This document shows positions 15,171 to 23,857 of a stretch of 64,000 bases of DNA, piece after piece. The stretch is taken from NCBI RefSeq assembly GCF_015690355.1, contig NZ_JADPRT010000008.1:138908-202907 (forward strand). The letters run 5' to 3'. The translations under genes and the position numbers were made by a program. The first letter of the stretch is position 1. Every line of letters begins with the position of its first letter. The notes below the pieces were generated by a model. That model was not told the origin of the DNA, did not search any database, and saw nothing but the letters and a program-made list of their open reading frames with translations. This stretch comes from Streptacidiphilus fuscans (GTDB lineage Bacteria > Actinomycetota > Actinomycetes > Streptomycetales > Streptomycetaceae).

Positions 15171-17321
15171 ATGACCGACCAGACGCCTGGCAACGGCGCC
15201 GCGGAAGAGCCGAGGGACGGCGCAGACCCGAGACCGGGTCAGGCACCGGGACAGGTACCTGGGCAGGTGCCGGGACAGGTATCGGGCCAGGTGCCGGGAC
15301 AGGCGCAGCAGCCTGAGAGCCCGGAGTTCGCGCCCACCTCGTACGCGCTGCAGGCTCCGCCGACGATGTCCACGTCGTACGCGCTGCAGGCACCGGAAGT
15401 CCCGCAGGACGGCGCGCCGTCGCTGGAGAAGAGCGCGCCGGTGGCCGGCGCTCCGGCGGGTGCGCCGGGTGGCGTGCCGGGGTACGGGTACCCGAACCCG
15501 GGCGTGCCTCCGCAGCAGCCCGCGCCGGGGATGGGCTACGGGTACCCCAACCCGCAGCAGCCACCGCAGCCGCAGCAGGGCATGCCGCCGATGGGCCAGC
15601 CGGGCATGCCGCCGATGGACCCCTCGATGCAGGGCATGCAGGGGATGCAGGGCGTGCCGCCCATGGCTCCGCCGATGGGTCAGTCCATGCCCGGCCAGTC
15701 CATGCCCGGTCAGCCGATGCCAGGTCAGCCCATGCCGGGTCAGCCCATGCCCGGTCAGCCGATGCCAGGTCAGCCCATGCCGGGTCAGCCCATGCCTCAG
15801 CAGCCGCCGTTCGGCCAGCCCGGCTACCCGCAGGACCCGTACCAGCAAGACCCCTACCAGCAGGGCCAGTTCGCACCGCAGGGACCGGGGCCGTACCCGC
15901 AGGGCCCCGGACCGTATCCGCAGGACCCTTACGCCCAGGGTCAGCCCATGCCCGGCCAGCCCGACCCGTACCAGCTGCCGCCCATGGCACCGCCGATGGG
16001 CCAGCCGATGCCGGGCATGCCGCCCGCGCGGTCCGGTCCGCCGATGGGTCTGATCTTCGGCGCGATCGGCGGCGTCGTCGCGCTGGCCCTGATCATCGTC
16101 GTGGCCGTGGTCGCCTTCGGTGGCAACAGCGGCGGCGGGGGCGGCGGAGGCGGAGGCAACAACGGCACGCCGACGCTCGCGGCCGGCTGGAAGACGGCCA
16201 ACGGCACGGACTCGGGCAACCTGATCGGCAGTTGGATCACGGACAAGAACCTGATCCGCGTCGGTGACACCGTGTCGGCCTACAGCCTCGCCGACGGCAG
16301 CGTCGCGTGGACCGTCTCACCGCCGTCCGGGGCCTCGGTCCCCTGCGGCATGTCCCCGACGGTGTCGTCCGCCGGTGTCGGCACGATCGCGTTCGGCAGC
16401 GACGACCACAGCTGCACGAACGTGGTCGGCGTGGACACCACCACCGGGCGCGAGCTCTGGAACCTCAAGCTGAACATCCCGCAGGGCGGCTCGGCCTCGC
16501 AGGTCAACACCTTCATCAGCGGCACCGTCGCCACCATCACCGGCAGCGGCGTGATCGGCGGCGTCGATCTCACCAGCGGCAACACCGCGTGGCAGTACAA
16601 GCCGCGCGGCCAGTACTGCAACGACGACGCGTACTCCGGTGGCGGCGTCGTCCTGGTCAACGAGTTCTGTGCCGACGTCAATCCGACCTACGTGCTCACC
16701 GCGCTGGACGGGGCGACCGGCAAGCAGCTGTGGCAGAAGACCGAGTCCGACAACGTCATGTTCACCTCGGTCCTGAACGGCAGCCCGCTGGTCGCACAGC
16801 AGGACGGCAGCGGCGGCCAGCCGGTCACCAACATCTACGACAGCAGCGGCAACGCGACGCCGGTGACCGGCGGTGACCCGATCTCGGCCAACGGCTCGGC
16901 GCGCAACCAGCTCGTCGTGCGGATGCTGAACAGCACCACCATGCTGACCGAGTCGCAGAACAGCTCCAGCAACCCCGGCATCGAGGCCCTCAACGTGTCC
17001 AACGGGCAGGTCCTCTGGACGTACTACGGCCAGAACAAGGCCGGTGCCACGCTGGCCCTGCTGTCCCAGACGAACACCAGCGGCCAGATCTACGCGATCT
17101 CGCAGCCCGGCGACACGTACAACGGCCCTGGCGGCTCGCTCGTCCAGCTCGACCCGACCACGGGCAAGGCGACGGTCGTCGCCGGTCTCCCGTCCTCGAT
17201 GGACTCGACGTCCTTCGTGGGCGAGACCGCGCTGGTCGCGCCGGGCACGGGCAGCGCGCAGCCTCGGGTGTACCTGGTCAACGAGGGCTCGGAGCTCCCG
17301 GAGGTCCAGGAACTGCGGTAG
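15171..17321 (+). CDS. membrane-anchored PQQ-type beta-propeller protein 1
   Basis: 716 residues. A long Pro/Gln/Met-rich cytoplasmic N-terminus contains PGQV-type repeats and about eight tandem MPGQP units (15-nt repeats, 15679-15797). One transmembrane helix lies near residues 297-315, then a Gly-rich linker and an extracellular domain with repeated DLTSGNTAWQYKP-like and TGKQLWQK strands, typical of PQQ-like propellers. Start at 15171 with AAGGAGG. No catalytic motif is seen; a sensing or scaffold role is possible. It is 50% or more alike by eye to the protein at 23858 and is followed by a strong terminator. Confidence 0.75.
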   Translation: MTDQTPGNGAAEEPRDGADPRPGQAPGQVPGQVPGQVSGQVPGQAQQPESPEFAPTSYALQAPPTMSTSYALQAPEVPQDGAPSLEKSAPVAGAPAGAPGGVPGYGYPNPGVPPQQPAPGMGYGYPNPQQPPQPQQGMPPMGQPGMPPMDPSMQGMQGMQGVPPMAPPMGQSMPGQSMPGQPMPGQPMPGQPMPGQPMPGQPMPGQPMPQQPPFGQPGYPQDPYQQDPYQQGQFAPQGPGPYPQGPGPYPQDPYAQGQPMPGQPDPYQLPPMAPPMGQPMPGMPPARSGPPMGLIFGAIGGVVALALIIVVAVVAFGGNSGGGGGGGGGNNGTPTLAAGWKTANGTDSGNLIGSWITDKNLIRVGDTVSAYSLADGSVAWTVSPPSGASVPCGMSPTVSSAGVGTIAFGSDDHSCTNVVGVDTTTGRELWNLKLNIPQGGSASQVNTFISGTVATITGSGVIGGVDLTSGNTAWQYKPRGQYCNDDAYSGGGVVLVNEFCADVNPTYVLTALDGATGKQLWQKTESDNVMFTSVLNGSPLVAQQDGSGGQPVTNIYDSSGNATPVTGGDPISANGSARNQLVVRMLNSTTMLTESQNSSSNPGIEALNVSNGQVLWTYYGQNKAGATLALLSQTNTSGQIYAISQPGDTYNGPGGSLVQLDPTTGKATVVAGLPSSMDSTSFVGETALVAPGTGSAQPRVYLVNEGSELPEVQELR

Positions 17322-17342
17322 CGCTGACTGAGGCTCGGAAAG

Positions 17343-17374
17343 GTCTGCTCCAGGTTCCTGGGGCAGACGTTTTT
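17343..17374 (+). terminator. rho-independent terminator
   Basis: Stem GTCTGC-T-CCAGG / CCTGG-G-GCAGAC with a TT loop, followed by GTTTTT. It lies 21 bases after the propeller gene 1 stop. Confidence 0.85.
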
Positions 17375-17543
17375 CTCTCTCTCTTCGCCTGTGCCAACGG
17401 ACGACTGACGCACGCGCGTTCGGTAACTGTCCGTATAGGAGGTATTGACGGGGCGTGGTAGCGTCGGCTTCATACGAACCTCATAGTTGACCCCGGCAGC
17501 GCGCCAACGCTCCGGGGTCCGGCACCAGGAGCCAAGACCTCCG

Positions 17544-18476
17544 ATGCACATTCATCGTAGCCCGCATATGCGCGGCTTCACCTCATTGCCCAACTACCTG
17601 TTGCAGGACCGCCGCCTGTCGTACCGCGCCCGGGGCGTCCTGACCGACCTGCTCTCCCGGCCTGACGGCTGGCGCGAGGACGGCCGCCTGCTGGCCGACT
17701 CGTGCGTCGAGGGACGCGGCGCGGTCGCCAAGGCGCTGCGTGAGCTTGCCCGCGCCGGGTACTACCGCGTCGAGAAGATCCGCAAGCCGGACGGCAGCAT
17801 CATCAGCGTGGCGCACGTCTACGACAGCCCACAGCTTCCGACACCGGGTGCCAAAAAGACGGGCTCCGGCAAGTCGAGGATCGGCAAGGCTGACGGCCAA
17901 TCAAAGGACCTGGGAAAGAACCCCTCCCTCCCTTCCCTCCCTTCAGCCGAGCCGGACGCGAGCGTCGCTGACGAGACGTCAGCAGCGCCCGAACCCAAGG
18001 AAGTCCCGCCGGAGGTGCGGGAGGCAGTAGCCACGCTCTTCCGAGTGCTGCGCCCCGAGCCACGCCTTCGCCTCGGGTCGACCGAAGCCCTCGCCCTGGC
18101 GCCGCTGGTCGCCGAGTGGCTGGAACTCGGCGCGACCGAACAGGACTTGGCGATGGCGCTGCTGCCCGGCCTCCCCCAACCCGTCCACGCCCCGGCCGCC
18201 CTGCTCCGCAACCGCCTCACCCGCAAACGCCCACCCGCACCTGTCGCCACACCTCAACCCGCCACCCCAGCCCGCTGCCCGCACGAATGCGGCGCCTGCT
18301 CCGCCCCCATCCCCCAACCCGGCATCTGCCGAGCTTGCGCAGGCCTCACCGCGCCTCCACCCGCCCTCGGCATCGCCGCAGCAGTAGCCACCCGCGGCGC
18401 CGCCCTGGCCAGAGCCGCCCTCCGCGGCACCCTGCCGATCGGCGTGGCGGCAGCGGTGCGACCAAGCTCTGTTTGA
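17544..18476 (+). CDS. winged-helix DNA-binding protein (replication-initiator-like)
   Basis: 310 residues. Residues 1-95 resemble the winged-helix domain of accessory-element initiators: RGFTSLPNYLLQDRRLSYRA, then LLADSCVEGRGAVAKALREL, and a basic wing. A charged linker follows, then a helical region, then Cys-rich CPHECGACSAPIPQPGICRAC able to bind zinc. ATG at 17544 has AGGAG 12 nt upstream; ATG 17568 is an alternative. Such genes are common in streptomycete accessory regions. It may regulate or mark the toxin island, but no target is known. Confidence 0.65.
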   Translation: MHIHRSPHMRGFTSLPNYLLQDRRLSYRARGVLTDLLSRPDGWREDGRLLADSCVEGRGAVAKALRELARAGYYRVEKIRKPDGSIISVAHVYDSPQLPTPGAKKTGSGKSRIGKADGQSKDLGKNPSLPSLPSAEPDASVADETSAAPEPKEVPPEVREAVATLFRVLRPEPRLRLGSTEALALAPLVAEWLELGATEQDLAMALLPGLPQPVHAPAALLRNRLTRKRPPAPVATPQPATPARCPHECGACSAPIPQPGICRACAGLTAPPPALGIAAAVATRGAALARAALRGTLPIGVAAAVRPSSV

Positions 18477-18529
18477 GGACTTCACCAAGGCCTGTCGCAG
18501 TGGTCCAACAAGGCGGAGTAGGAACAACG

Positions 18530-19066
18530 ATGAACGAAGCCGTCCAACAGCTCACGCATGTGCTGCCCCTGCCCGCATCCTGCGGCCAGTCGAAGGACTG
18601 GAACGAGGTCTCCAGAGCGGTGGGGACCGAACTGCCTGCGGACTACAAGCAGTTCATCGAGACCTTCGGCGGCGGATACGTCGACCAGCACCTGTGGGTA
18701 CTCGAACCCGGCTGCGCCAACGAGCACTACGACCTCATCACCGGTATCAAGCACGGTGACGAAGCTCTTGAGGGCCTCTGGGAACTCGTGGAGAAGCCGA
18801 GAGAACTGGCGAGCGGCGGCCGGCTCATCGTTTGGGCCACGACCGACAACGGAGAGATCGGCTACTGGCTTGCCCGGCCCGGCCAGAGTCCCGAGCAGTG
18901 GACCGTCATGGTCAACGACGAAAGCGGGACAGTGTGGGAACACTTCGACATGGGCTTCGCCCGCTTCCTGCTGTCAGCTCTTGACCGCGACATCGTGTCG
19001 GAAGTCCTCTCCTACGCGTTCCCGAAGGACCCGCACGGCTTTGAGCCGTCCGGAGATTTCGTCTAG
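18530..19066 (+). CDS. SUKH (SMI1/KNR4) family immunity protein
   Basis: 178 residues. The N-terminal half has the SUKH pattern: SKDWNEVSRAVGTELPADYK, then FIETFGGGYVDQHLWVL, followed by alternating strands and helices. SUKH proteins typically neutralise polymorphic toxins with nuclease tips. The start follows AGGA at normal distance. It lies 114 bases upstream of the RHS toxin gene on the same strand, so it could protect against that toxin or be an orphan guarding against a toxin of relatives. Confidence 0.8.
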   Translation: MNEAVQQLTHVLPLPASCGQSKDWNEVSRAVGTELPADYKQFIETFGGGYVDQHLWVLEPGCANEHYDLITGIKHGDEALEGLWELVEKPRELASGGRLIVWATTDNGEIGYWLARPGQSPEQWTVMVNDESGTVWEHFDMGFARFLLSALDRDIVSEVLSYAFPKDPHGFEPSGDFV

Positions 19067-19180
19067 GGATCCATCTTTAGATGTAGGACGGACATTGGCG
19101 CCCGCGAAACGGTGAGCCACTGCCCTGACCGCTTGGTAGCGTGCCCATGATGGGAACGGCCGTTCGGGGGCGGGGGCGTC

Positions 19181-22100
19181 GTGAGTCAGATAGCCAAGGC
19201 GATCGCGGAAGCAGCACAGAAGGCCGGCAAGAGCCTGGCGGAGGACTTCGCCAAGGCCTACCACAGCATCCTCAAGGACACCGAGCGCGGAGCGAAGACG
19301 GTCTCGGAGAACGCCGCCAAGAACGAGGCGGAGACTGCCGAGAACCTGGCCAAGTCCGCGGAGAAGGACGCAAACTCACCTCACGTCCACGCTCCTGGAG
19401 AGGGAGGAGCAGCCGGCGGCAGAGACGGTGGGAATCCGCGAGGGGAACATCCAGGCGGAGACGACCCGAACCTCGGCGGAGAGGAGCCCCGACCTGGGCA
19501 GCCGTCAGAGGGCAACGTCGGCTGTCATACCGCCGGGGACCCGGTCGATGTGGTGACCGGGCAGATGATCACCACGGCTGTTGATCTACGTTTGGAAGGC
19601 GCGTTGCCGCTGGCTCTGCGCCGGGCTTACGCCTCCGGGTACATCGGTGGACGGTGGTACGGCCCCGGCTGGTCAGGGACGTTGGACGAACGCGTCCAAG
19701 TGGACACAGACGGCATCTGGTTCGCGGGAGACGATGCACAGATCCTTCACTATCCGCTCCCAGCCGACAACGTGTCGAGTGTCCTGCCGCTGCGCGGCGC
19801 GAAATGGCCGCTGAGCTGGGACGGACCAGACGGAACCATTCGAATCGAGAGCCCGGACACTGGTCTGGTTCGGCACTTCGACCCCGTTCCGGGCACCCCG
19901 GATGCGAGCACTCGTCCGCTCAGCACGGTGACCGACCGCAACGGAAACCGATACGACCACCTCTACTCCAGAGACGGCCTCCCCGTCGAGATTCGTCACT
20001 CCGGCGGCTACCGAATCGCCGTCGACACGGTGCACACCCCTGCGGGCACGCGGATCGCGGGACTGCGACTGCTCGACGGCACCGACGCCGGCCGGGGGTC
20101 ACGGGTGGTCGCTTACACGTGGGACGACTCGGGACGGCTCAGTGGTGTCGTCAACTCCTCAGGGATGACTCTGACTTACGACTGGGACGAGGACGACCGG
20201 ATCACCTCCTGGACGGACCGTATCGGTCACAGCTACACGTACGAATACGGTCGCGACGGACGAGTTGTCTGCGGAAGGGGCACGGAAGGCGTCCTTGATG
20301 CCTGGTTCAGCTATGACATCGCGGGACGCGCCACGACGGTCACCGACAGCCTCGGCCATGCCACCAGGTTCTCCTACGACGAGGACGGGCACGTGACCCG
20401 CGTTGTCGACCCGCTGGGTCACGAGACTCTCACCGGTTACGACGAGTCGGGCCACGTCGTTTCCCGGACGGATGAGATCGGCCGCACGACGCGCTACATG
20501 GTGGACGAGCAAGGTACACCTGTTCGCATCACCGCCGAGGGCGGTCGGACGATCGAGCTCTCCTACAACTCACTGGGGCTCCTCACGGGGGTCGTACAGG
20601 CCGGCGTCTCCACCGGAACCTTTGCCTACGACGATCGTGGAAACCTCATCTCCAGCACCGACGTGGCCGGTGCCGTCACCACGCGCCAGTTCGACGCCCA
20701 CGGCCGTCTCGCAGCCGTCACGGACCCACTCGGACACACCCGCACCTTCGAATACAACGCAGCTGGACTGGCCACCGCGGTCTCGGACCCGGACGGGAAC
20801 ACGGCACGCGTGGACTACGACGCCTTCGGCCGTACGGTCGCGCTCACCGATGCCTCGGGCAGCACGCTTCGACTGGAGCGAAATGCTCAGGGAGATGTGA
20901 CCCGTCGGATCCACCCCGACGGTGCGGCGGAGGAGTGGATCTACGACGCCGAAGGCAACGTCGTCGAATATCGTGACCAGATAGGCGCCGTCACCCATTT
21001 CGAAATAGGACCCTTCGGACGCCTCGACGCACGGCGGCTCCCGGACGGCGAACTCCACCTCTTCCGCTACGACTCCGAACTGCAGTTGATCGCAGCCGGG
21101 GCCGGTGAGAGTTGGTGGACCTATCAGTACGACGCAGGGGGAAATCTCGTTACGGAGACAGACCTCAACGGCCGCAGCCTTACGTACGTGAACGACGGCG
21201 CTCACCAATTGCTCGCGACCATCGGCCCTGATGGCGCGACCACGGCATTTCGCTATGACGACTCGGGAAACCTGACTGGACGTCAGGACAGTGACGGCCT
21301 CACGGCGCTGGAGTACGACGATCTAGGGCGAGTCCAACGGGTCTCGCGTGGAAGCGACCAGATCATCTACAGCCGGGACATCGCCGGCCGGGTTCTCAGC
21401 GAGACCGCCAACGGCCGGACCACCGCCTACACCTACGACGTGATCGGCCGACGAGTCAGTAGGACCACGCCGAGCGGCATCGTCTCTCACTGGACCTACG
21501 ACGCCAACAGTGAGCCTCTCACGCTCACCGGTTCGGGCGGGCGGATCACCTTTGAGCGCGATGCGGTCGGCCGCGAGACCCGGCGGCGCTTCGGCGCCTC
21601 GGCCGTTCTGGCTCAGACCTGGGACGCCTGCCACCGGCTCAACGCCCAGACGGTCCTCGCTCTCCCGTCGAGCACAGAAGCTGGACCGAACGACGGTCTG
21701 CAGGGCTACAACGTCCAGGAGCGGCTCTACTCCTACCGGGCCGACGGAATCCTGCTCGCAGCCGACGACCGCATGCGAGGCAGGCGAGAGTTCGACCTCA
21801 CTCCGGGCGGCCGGATCACTGGTGTCCGGGGTGAAACCTGGACGGAGAGCTACCGATACGACCAGCTCGGCAACCTCACCCACACGCATGACTCCCGCCG
21901 GGCCGACGCAGCGGCCCAGGGTGAGCGACAGGTTTCGGGGTCGCTGTTGAGCAGCGCGGGTCGCACGACGTATGAGTACGACGCGCGGGGAAGGGTGGTA
22001 CGCGCCGTGGCGCGCACGCTGTCCGGACGGCGCCGGGCATGGAGCTACACCTGGAACGCCCAGGACCAACTGGTACGCGTCGACACACCCGGTCACGGCT

Positions 22101-23119
22101 CTTGGCTCTACGCGTACGACCCTGTCGGTCGGCGGACCCTCAAACGGCGCGCCGATGCTCCTGCAGGTTCAACCGAAGAGACCCGGTACAGCTGGGACGG
22201 GGACAACCTAGCCGAAGAGTCCACTGTTCTCGCGGACGGCTCTCTGCGGATCCGCAGCTGGGACTGGGACTTGGAGGGCTTGACCCCACTTGCCCAGACC
22301 GAGCATCGGAGCCTGTACAACCATGGCGGAGACAGGGACAGCGGCCTGACCGAAGCCGACGCGAGTTTCTGGGCCATCGTCAGCGACCTCGTCGGCACGC
22401 CCAGCGAGCTGATATCCGCTGACGGAACCATCGCCTGGGCCTCCTCCGCCGACGTGTGGGGGCGGCCGCTGAGGCCCGCACGTGACGATGTGCATTGCCC
22501 GCTCGGGATGCCCGGGCAATATCACGATGACGAGACAGGGCTGGCATACAACTACTTCCGCTACTACGACCCGGCTACTGGCCGTTACCTCTCCGGTGAC
22601 CCTCTCGGGCAGGCCGCCGACTTCAACCCCCATAGCTACGTCCCGAACCCGCTGTACTGGATCGACCCTCTCGGTCTCGCCAAGAAGCAGCCTTCCGGGA
22701 TGGGCGGCTGGTACTACAAGCTGCAACCGGCCAACTGGAGCGACGGTTCCAACAGCACTCGGTACGAAATCAACCACGTGCCGGCCAAGGCCACCTACAA
22801 GAGTCTGGGCATGGCGGGCGGGGACCTGAACATGGGTTACGGGCCCGCCATCCGCATGGAGTACCAGCACCATCGCGACTTCATTTCCACCGGTTCGGGC
22901 CCCGGCCCCGACCGGTGGCGCGCCGCACAGTCCAGTCTCATTCGTCAGGGCAAGTTCGACGAAGCCATGAAGATGGACATCGACGAGATCCGACGCGTGC
23001 ACGGCACAAAGTACGATGCCGCGATCAAGGAGATGCGCGAGTCGATCCAAAACAACGTGGAATTCAAGAAGTACTTGGATGCCAACGGCTGGAAGTTCAG
23101 AACCTGCCTCCTAGAATGA
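19181..23119 (+). CDS. RHS-repeat polymorphic toxin
   Basis: 1312 residues from GTG. Residues 1-65 are a charged Ala-rich helix, likely the delivery region. HTAGDPVDVVTGQM near 118-131 marks the DUF6531-like pre-RHS domain. About twenty RHS/YD repeats fill 230-1030. The core ends with YNYFRYYDPATGRYLSGDP and NPLYWIDPLGLAKK (near 1165), after which the toxin tip begins. The tip, about 146 residues, has YEINHVPA (His1199) and EYQHHRDF (His1230, His1231), compatible with an HNH/endonuclease VII-like nuclease. There is no signal peptide. The stop overlaps the next gene's ATG. Base composition is less GC-rich than neighbours. Confidence 0.9.
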   Translation: MSQIAKAIAEAAQKAGKSLAEDFAKAYHSILKDTERGAKTVSENAAKNEAETAENLAKSAEKDANSPHVHAPGEGGAAGGRDGGNPRGEHPGGDDPNLGGEEPRPGQPSEGNVGCHTAGDPVDVVTGQMITTAVDLRLEGALPLALRRAYASGYIGGRWYGPGWSGTLDERVQVDTDGIWFAGDDAQILHYPLPADNVSSVLPLRGAKWPLSWDGPDGTIRIESPDTGLVRHFDPVPGTPDASTRPLSTVTDRNGNRYDHLYSRDGLPVEIRHSGGYRIAVDTVHTPAGTRIAGLRLLDGTDAGRGSRVVAYTWDDSGRLSGVVNSSGMTLTYDWDEDDRITSWTDRIGHSYTYEYGRDGRVVCGRGTEGVLDAWFSYDIAGRATTVTDSLGHATRFSYDEDGHVTRVVDPLGHETLTGYDESGHVVSRTDEIGRTTRYMVDEQGTPVRITAEGGRTIELSYNSLGLLTGVVQAGVSTGTFAYDDRGNLISSTDVAGAVTTRQFDAHGRLAAVTDPLGHTRTFEYNAAGLATAVSDPDGNTARVDYDAFGRTVALTDASGSTLRLERNAQGDVTRRIHPDGAAEEWIYDAEGNVVEYRDQIGAVTHFEIGPFGRLDARRLPDGELHLFRYDSELQLIAAGAGESWWTYQYDAGGNLVTETDLNGRSLTYVNDGAHQLLATIGPDGATTAFRYDDSGNLTGRQDSDGLTALEYDDLGRVQRVSRGSDQIIYSRDIAGRVLSETANGRTTAYTYDVIGRRVSRTTPSGIVSHWTYDANSEPLTLTGSGGRITFERDAVGRETRRRFGASAVLAQTWDACHRLNAQTVLALPSSTEAGPNDGLQGYNVQERLYSYRADGILLAADDRMRGRREFDLTPGGRITGVRGETWTESYRYDQLGNLTHTHDSRRADAAAQGERQVSGSLLSSAGRTTYEYDARGRVVRAVARTLSGRRRAWSYTWNAQDQLVRVDTPGHGSWLYAYDPVGRRTLKRRADAPAGSTEETRYSWDGDNLAEESTVLADGSLRIRSWDWDLEGLTPLAQTEHRSLYNHGGDRDSGLTEADASFWAIVSDLVGTPSELISADGTIAWASSADVWGRPLRPARDDVHCPLGMPGQYHDDETGLAYNYFRYYDPATGRYLSGDPLGQAADFNPHSYVPNPLYWIDPLGLAKKQPSGMGGWYYKLQPANWSDGSNSTRYEINHVPAKATYKSLGMAGGDLNMGYGPAIRMEYQHHRDFISTGSGPGPDRWRAAQSSLIRQGKFDEAMKMDIDEIRRVHGTKYDAAIKEMRESIQNNVEFKKYLDANGWKFRTCLLE

Positions 23120-23619
23120 CCGGCATGGACATCGAGCTCGACCCGCCGCACGGCATCACAGGATTCTCGCTCGGCATCCCTGCAGCGCAGGTCATCGATG
23201 CGGCCACGCGGCTTGGAGAGGTGACGATCCAGGACGAGGGCTCTGCCGACATGTTCCGCTACATGAAGGTGCTTGCCGTCCACCCGCAGTTCGAGATCGT
23301 CTTCCACCTCGAGGACGGCAAGACCTTGACCTCCGCGGAGGTGTGGACCCCACGACCTGGCCCCGAGAAGATCACGGTCCGCTTCGGTGACCGGGATGTG
23401 TTCCGTACGCCCGCCCGGCAACTGCTGGACGCGCTGGCGGCAGAGGGACGAACCGTCCTCCGCGAGACCGACTATGCCTACGTACCCCGCCTCTCGCTCG
23501 GCTTCACGCGCACGGCGGGGCACGAGGTTCCGCTGGACGAAGATGGGGAACCCCTCTATTTCCAGGCCGTCATGGTCGGCCCCACGGATTACTACGACTA
23601 CAAACTCGCTGGAAGCTAG
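23116..23619 (+). CDS. candidate cognate immunity protein of the RHS toxin
   Basis: 167 residues. ATG at 23116 overlaps the toxin stop (ATGA), giving translational coupling; MDIELD at 23125 is an alternative start. The protein is acidic and strand-rich (ITGFSLGIPAAQVIDAATRL, then VHPQFEIVFHLEDGK), with no signal or membrane segment, as expected for a cytoplasmic toxin neutraliser. I do not recognise the family. Function is inferred from position alone. Confidence 0.65.
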   Translation: MTGMDIELDPPHGITGFSLGIPAAQVIDAATRLGEVTIQDEGSADMFRYMKVLAVHPQFEIVFHLEDGKTLTSAEVWTPRPGPEKITVRFGDRDVFRTPARQLLDALAAEGRTVLRETDYAYVPRLSLGFTRTAGHEVPLDEDGEPLYFQAVMVGPTDYYDYKLAGS

Positions 23620-23768
23620 CCGGACCAGCGCCGTGGGTGCGCACAGTTGGAGACGGGCCGTACCTCCAGTCCGAGCAGTCTGACCTCACCTGTGCCGCCC
23701 ATAGCGCCCGTACTACCCGTACCACCCGTACCACCGGTACCCAGGCTGAGGAGGTCCCGCGTGCCCTC

Positions 23769-23829
23769 TACGATGGCCCGCGGGGCGGGCCACCTCGATA
23801 TCCCTCCCTGTGCTGACTGAACGCCAGTC
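23769..23829 (+). promoter_or_regulatory. conserved upstream block of propeller gene 2
   Basis: TACGAT (23769-23774) in GCCCTCTACGATGGC and the inverted repeat GACTG-AACGC-CAGTC (23815-23829), 43 nt before the ATG. Matches the block at 15081-15142 while the sequence between is less conserved, suggesting selection on these two elements. Confidence 0.6.
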
Positions 23830-23857
23830 GGCGGGCCACGCAAGGAGGTACGGGGGC

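Noticed and set aside
15679..15797. possible CRISPR-like repeat
   Set aside because: The 15-nt repeats are contiguous without spacers and encode MPGQP units in frame.
19141..19180. ATG at 19147 as alternative start near the RHS gene
   Set aside because: It is in a different frame that leaves the RHS reading within a few hundred bases; GTG at 19181 is in frame and preceded by a G-rich tract.
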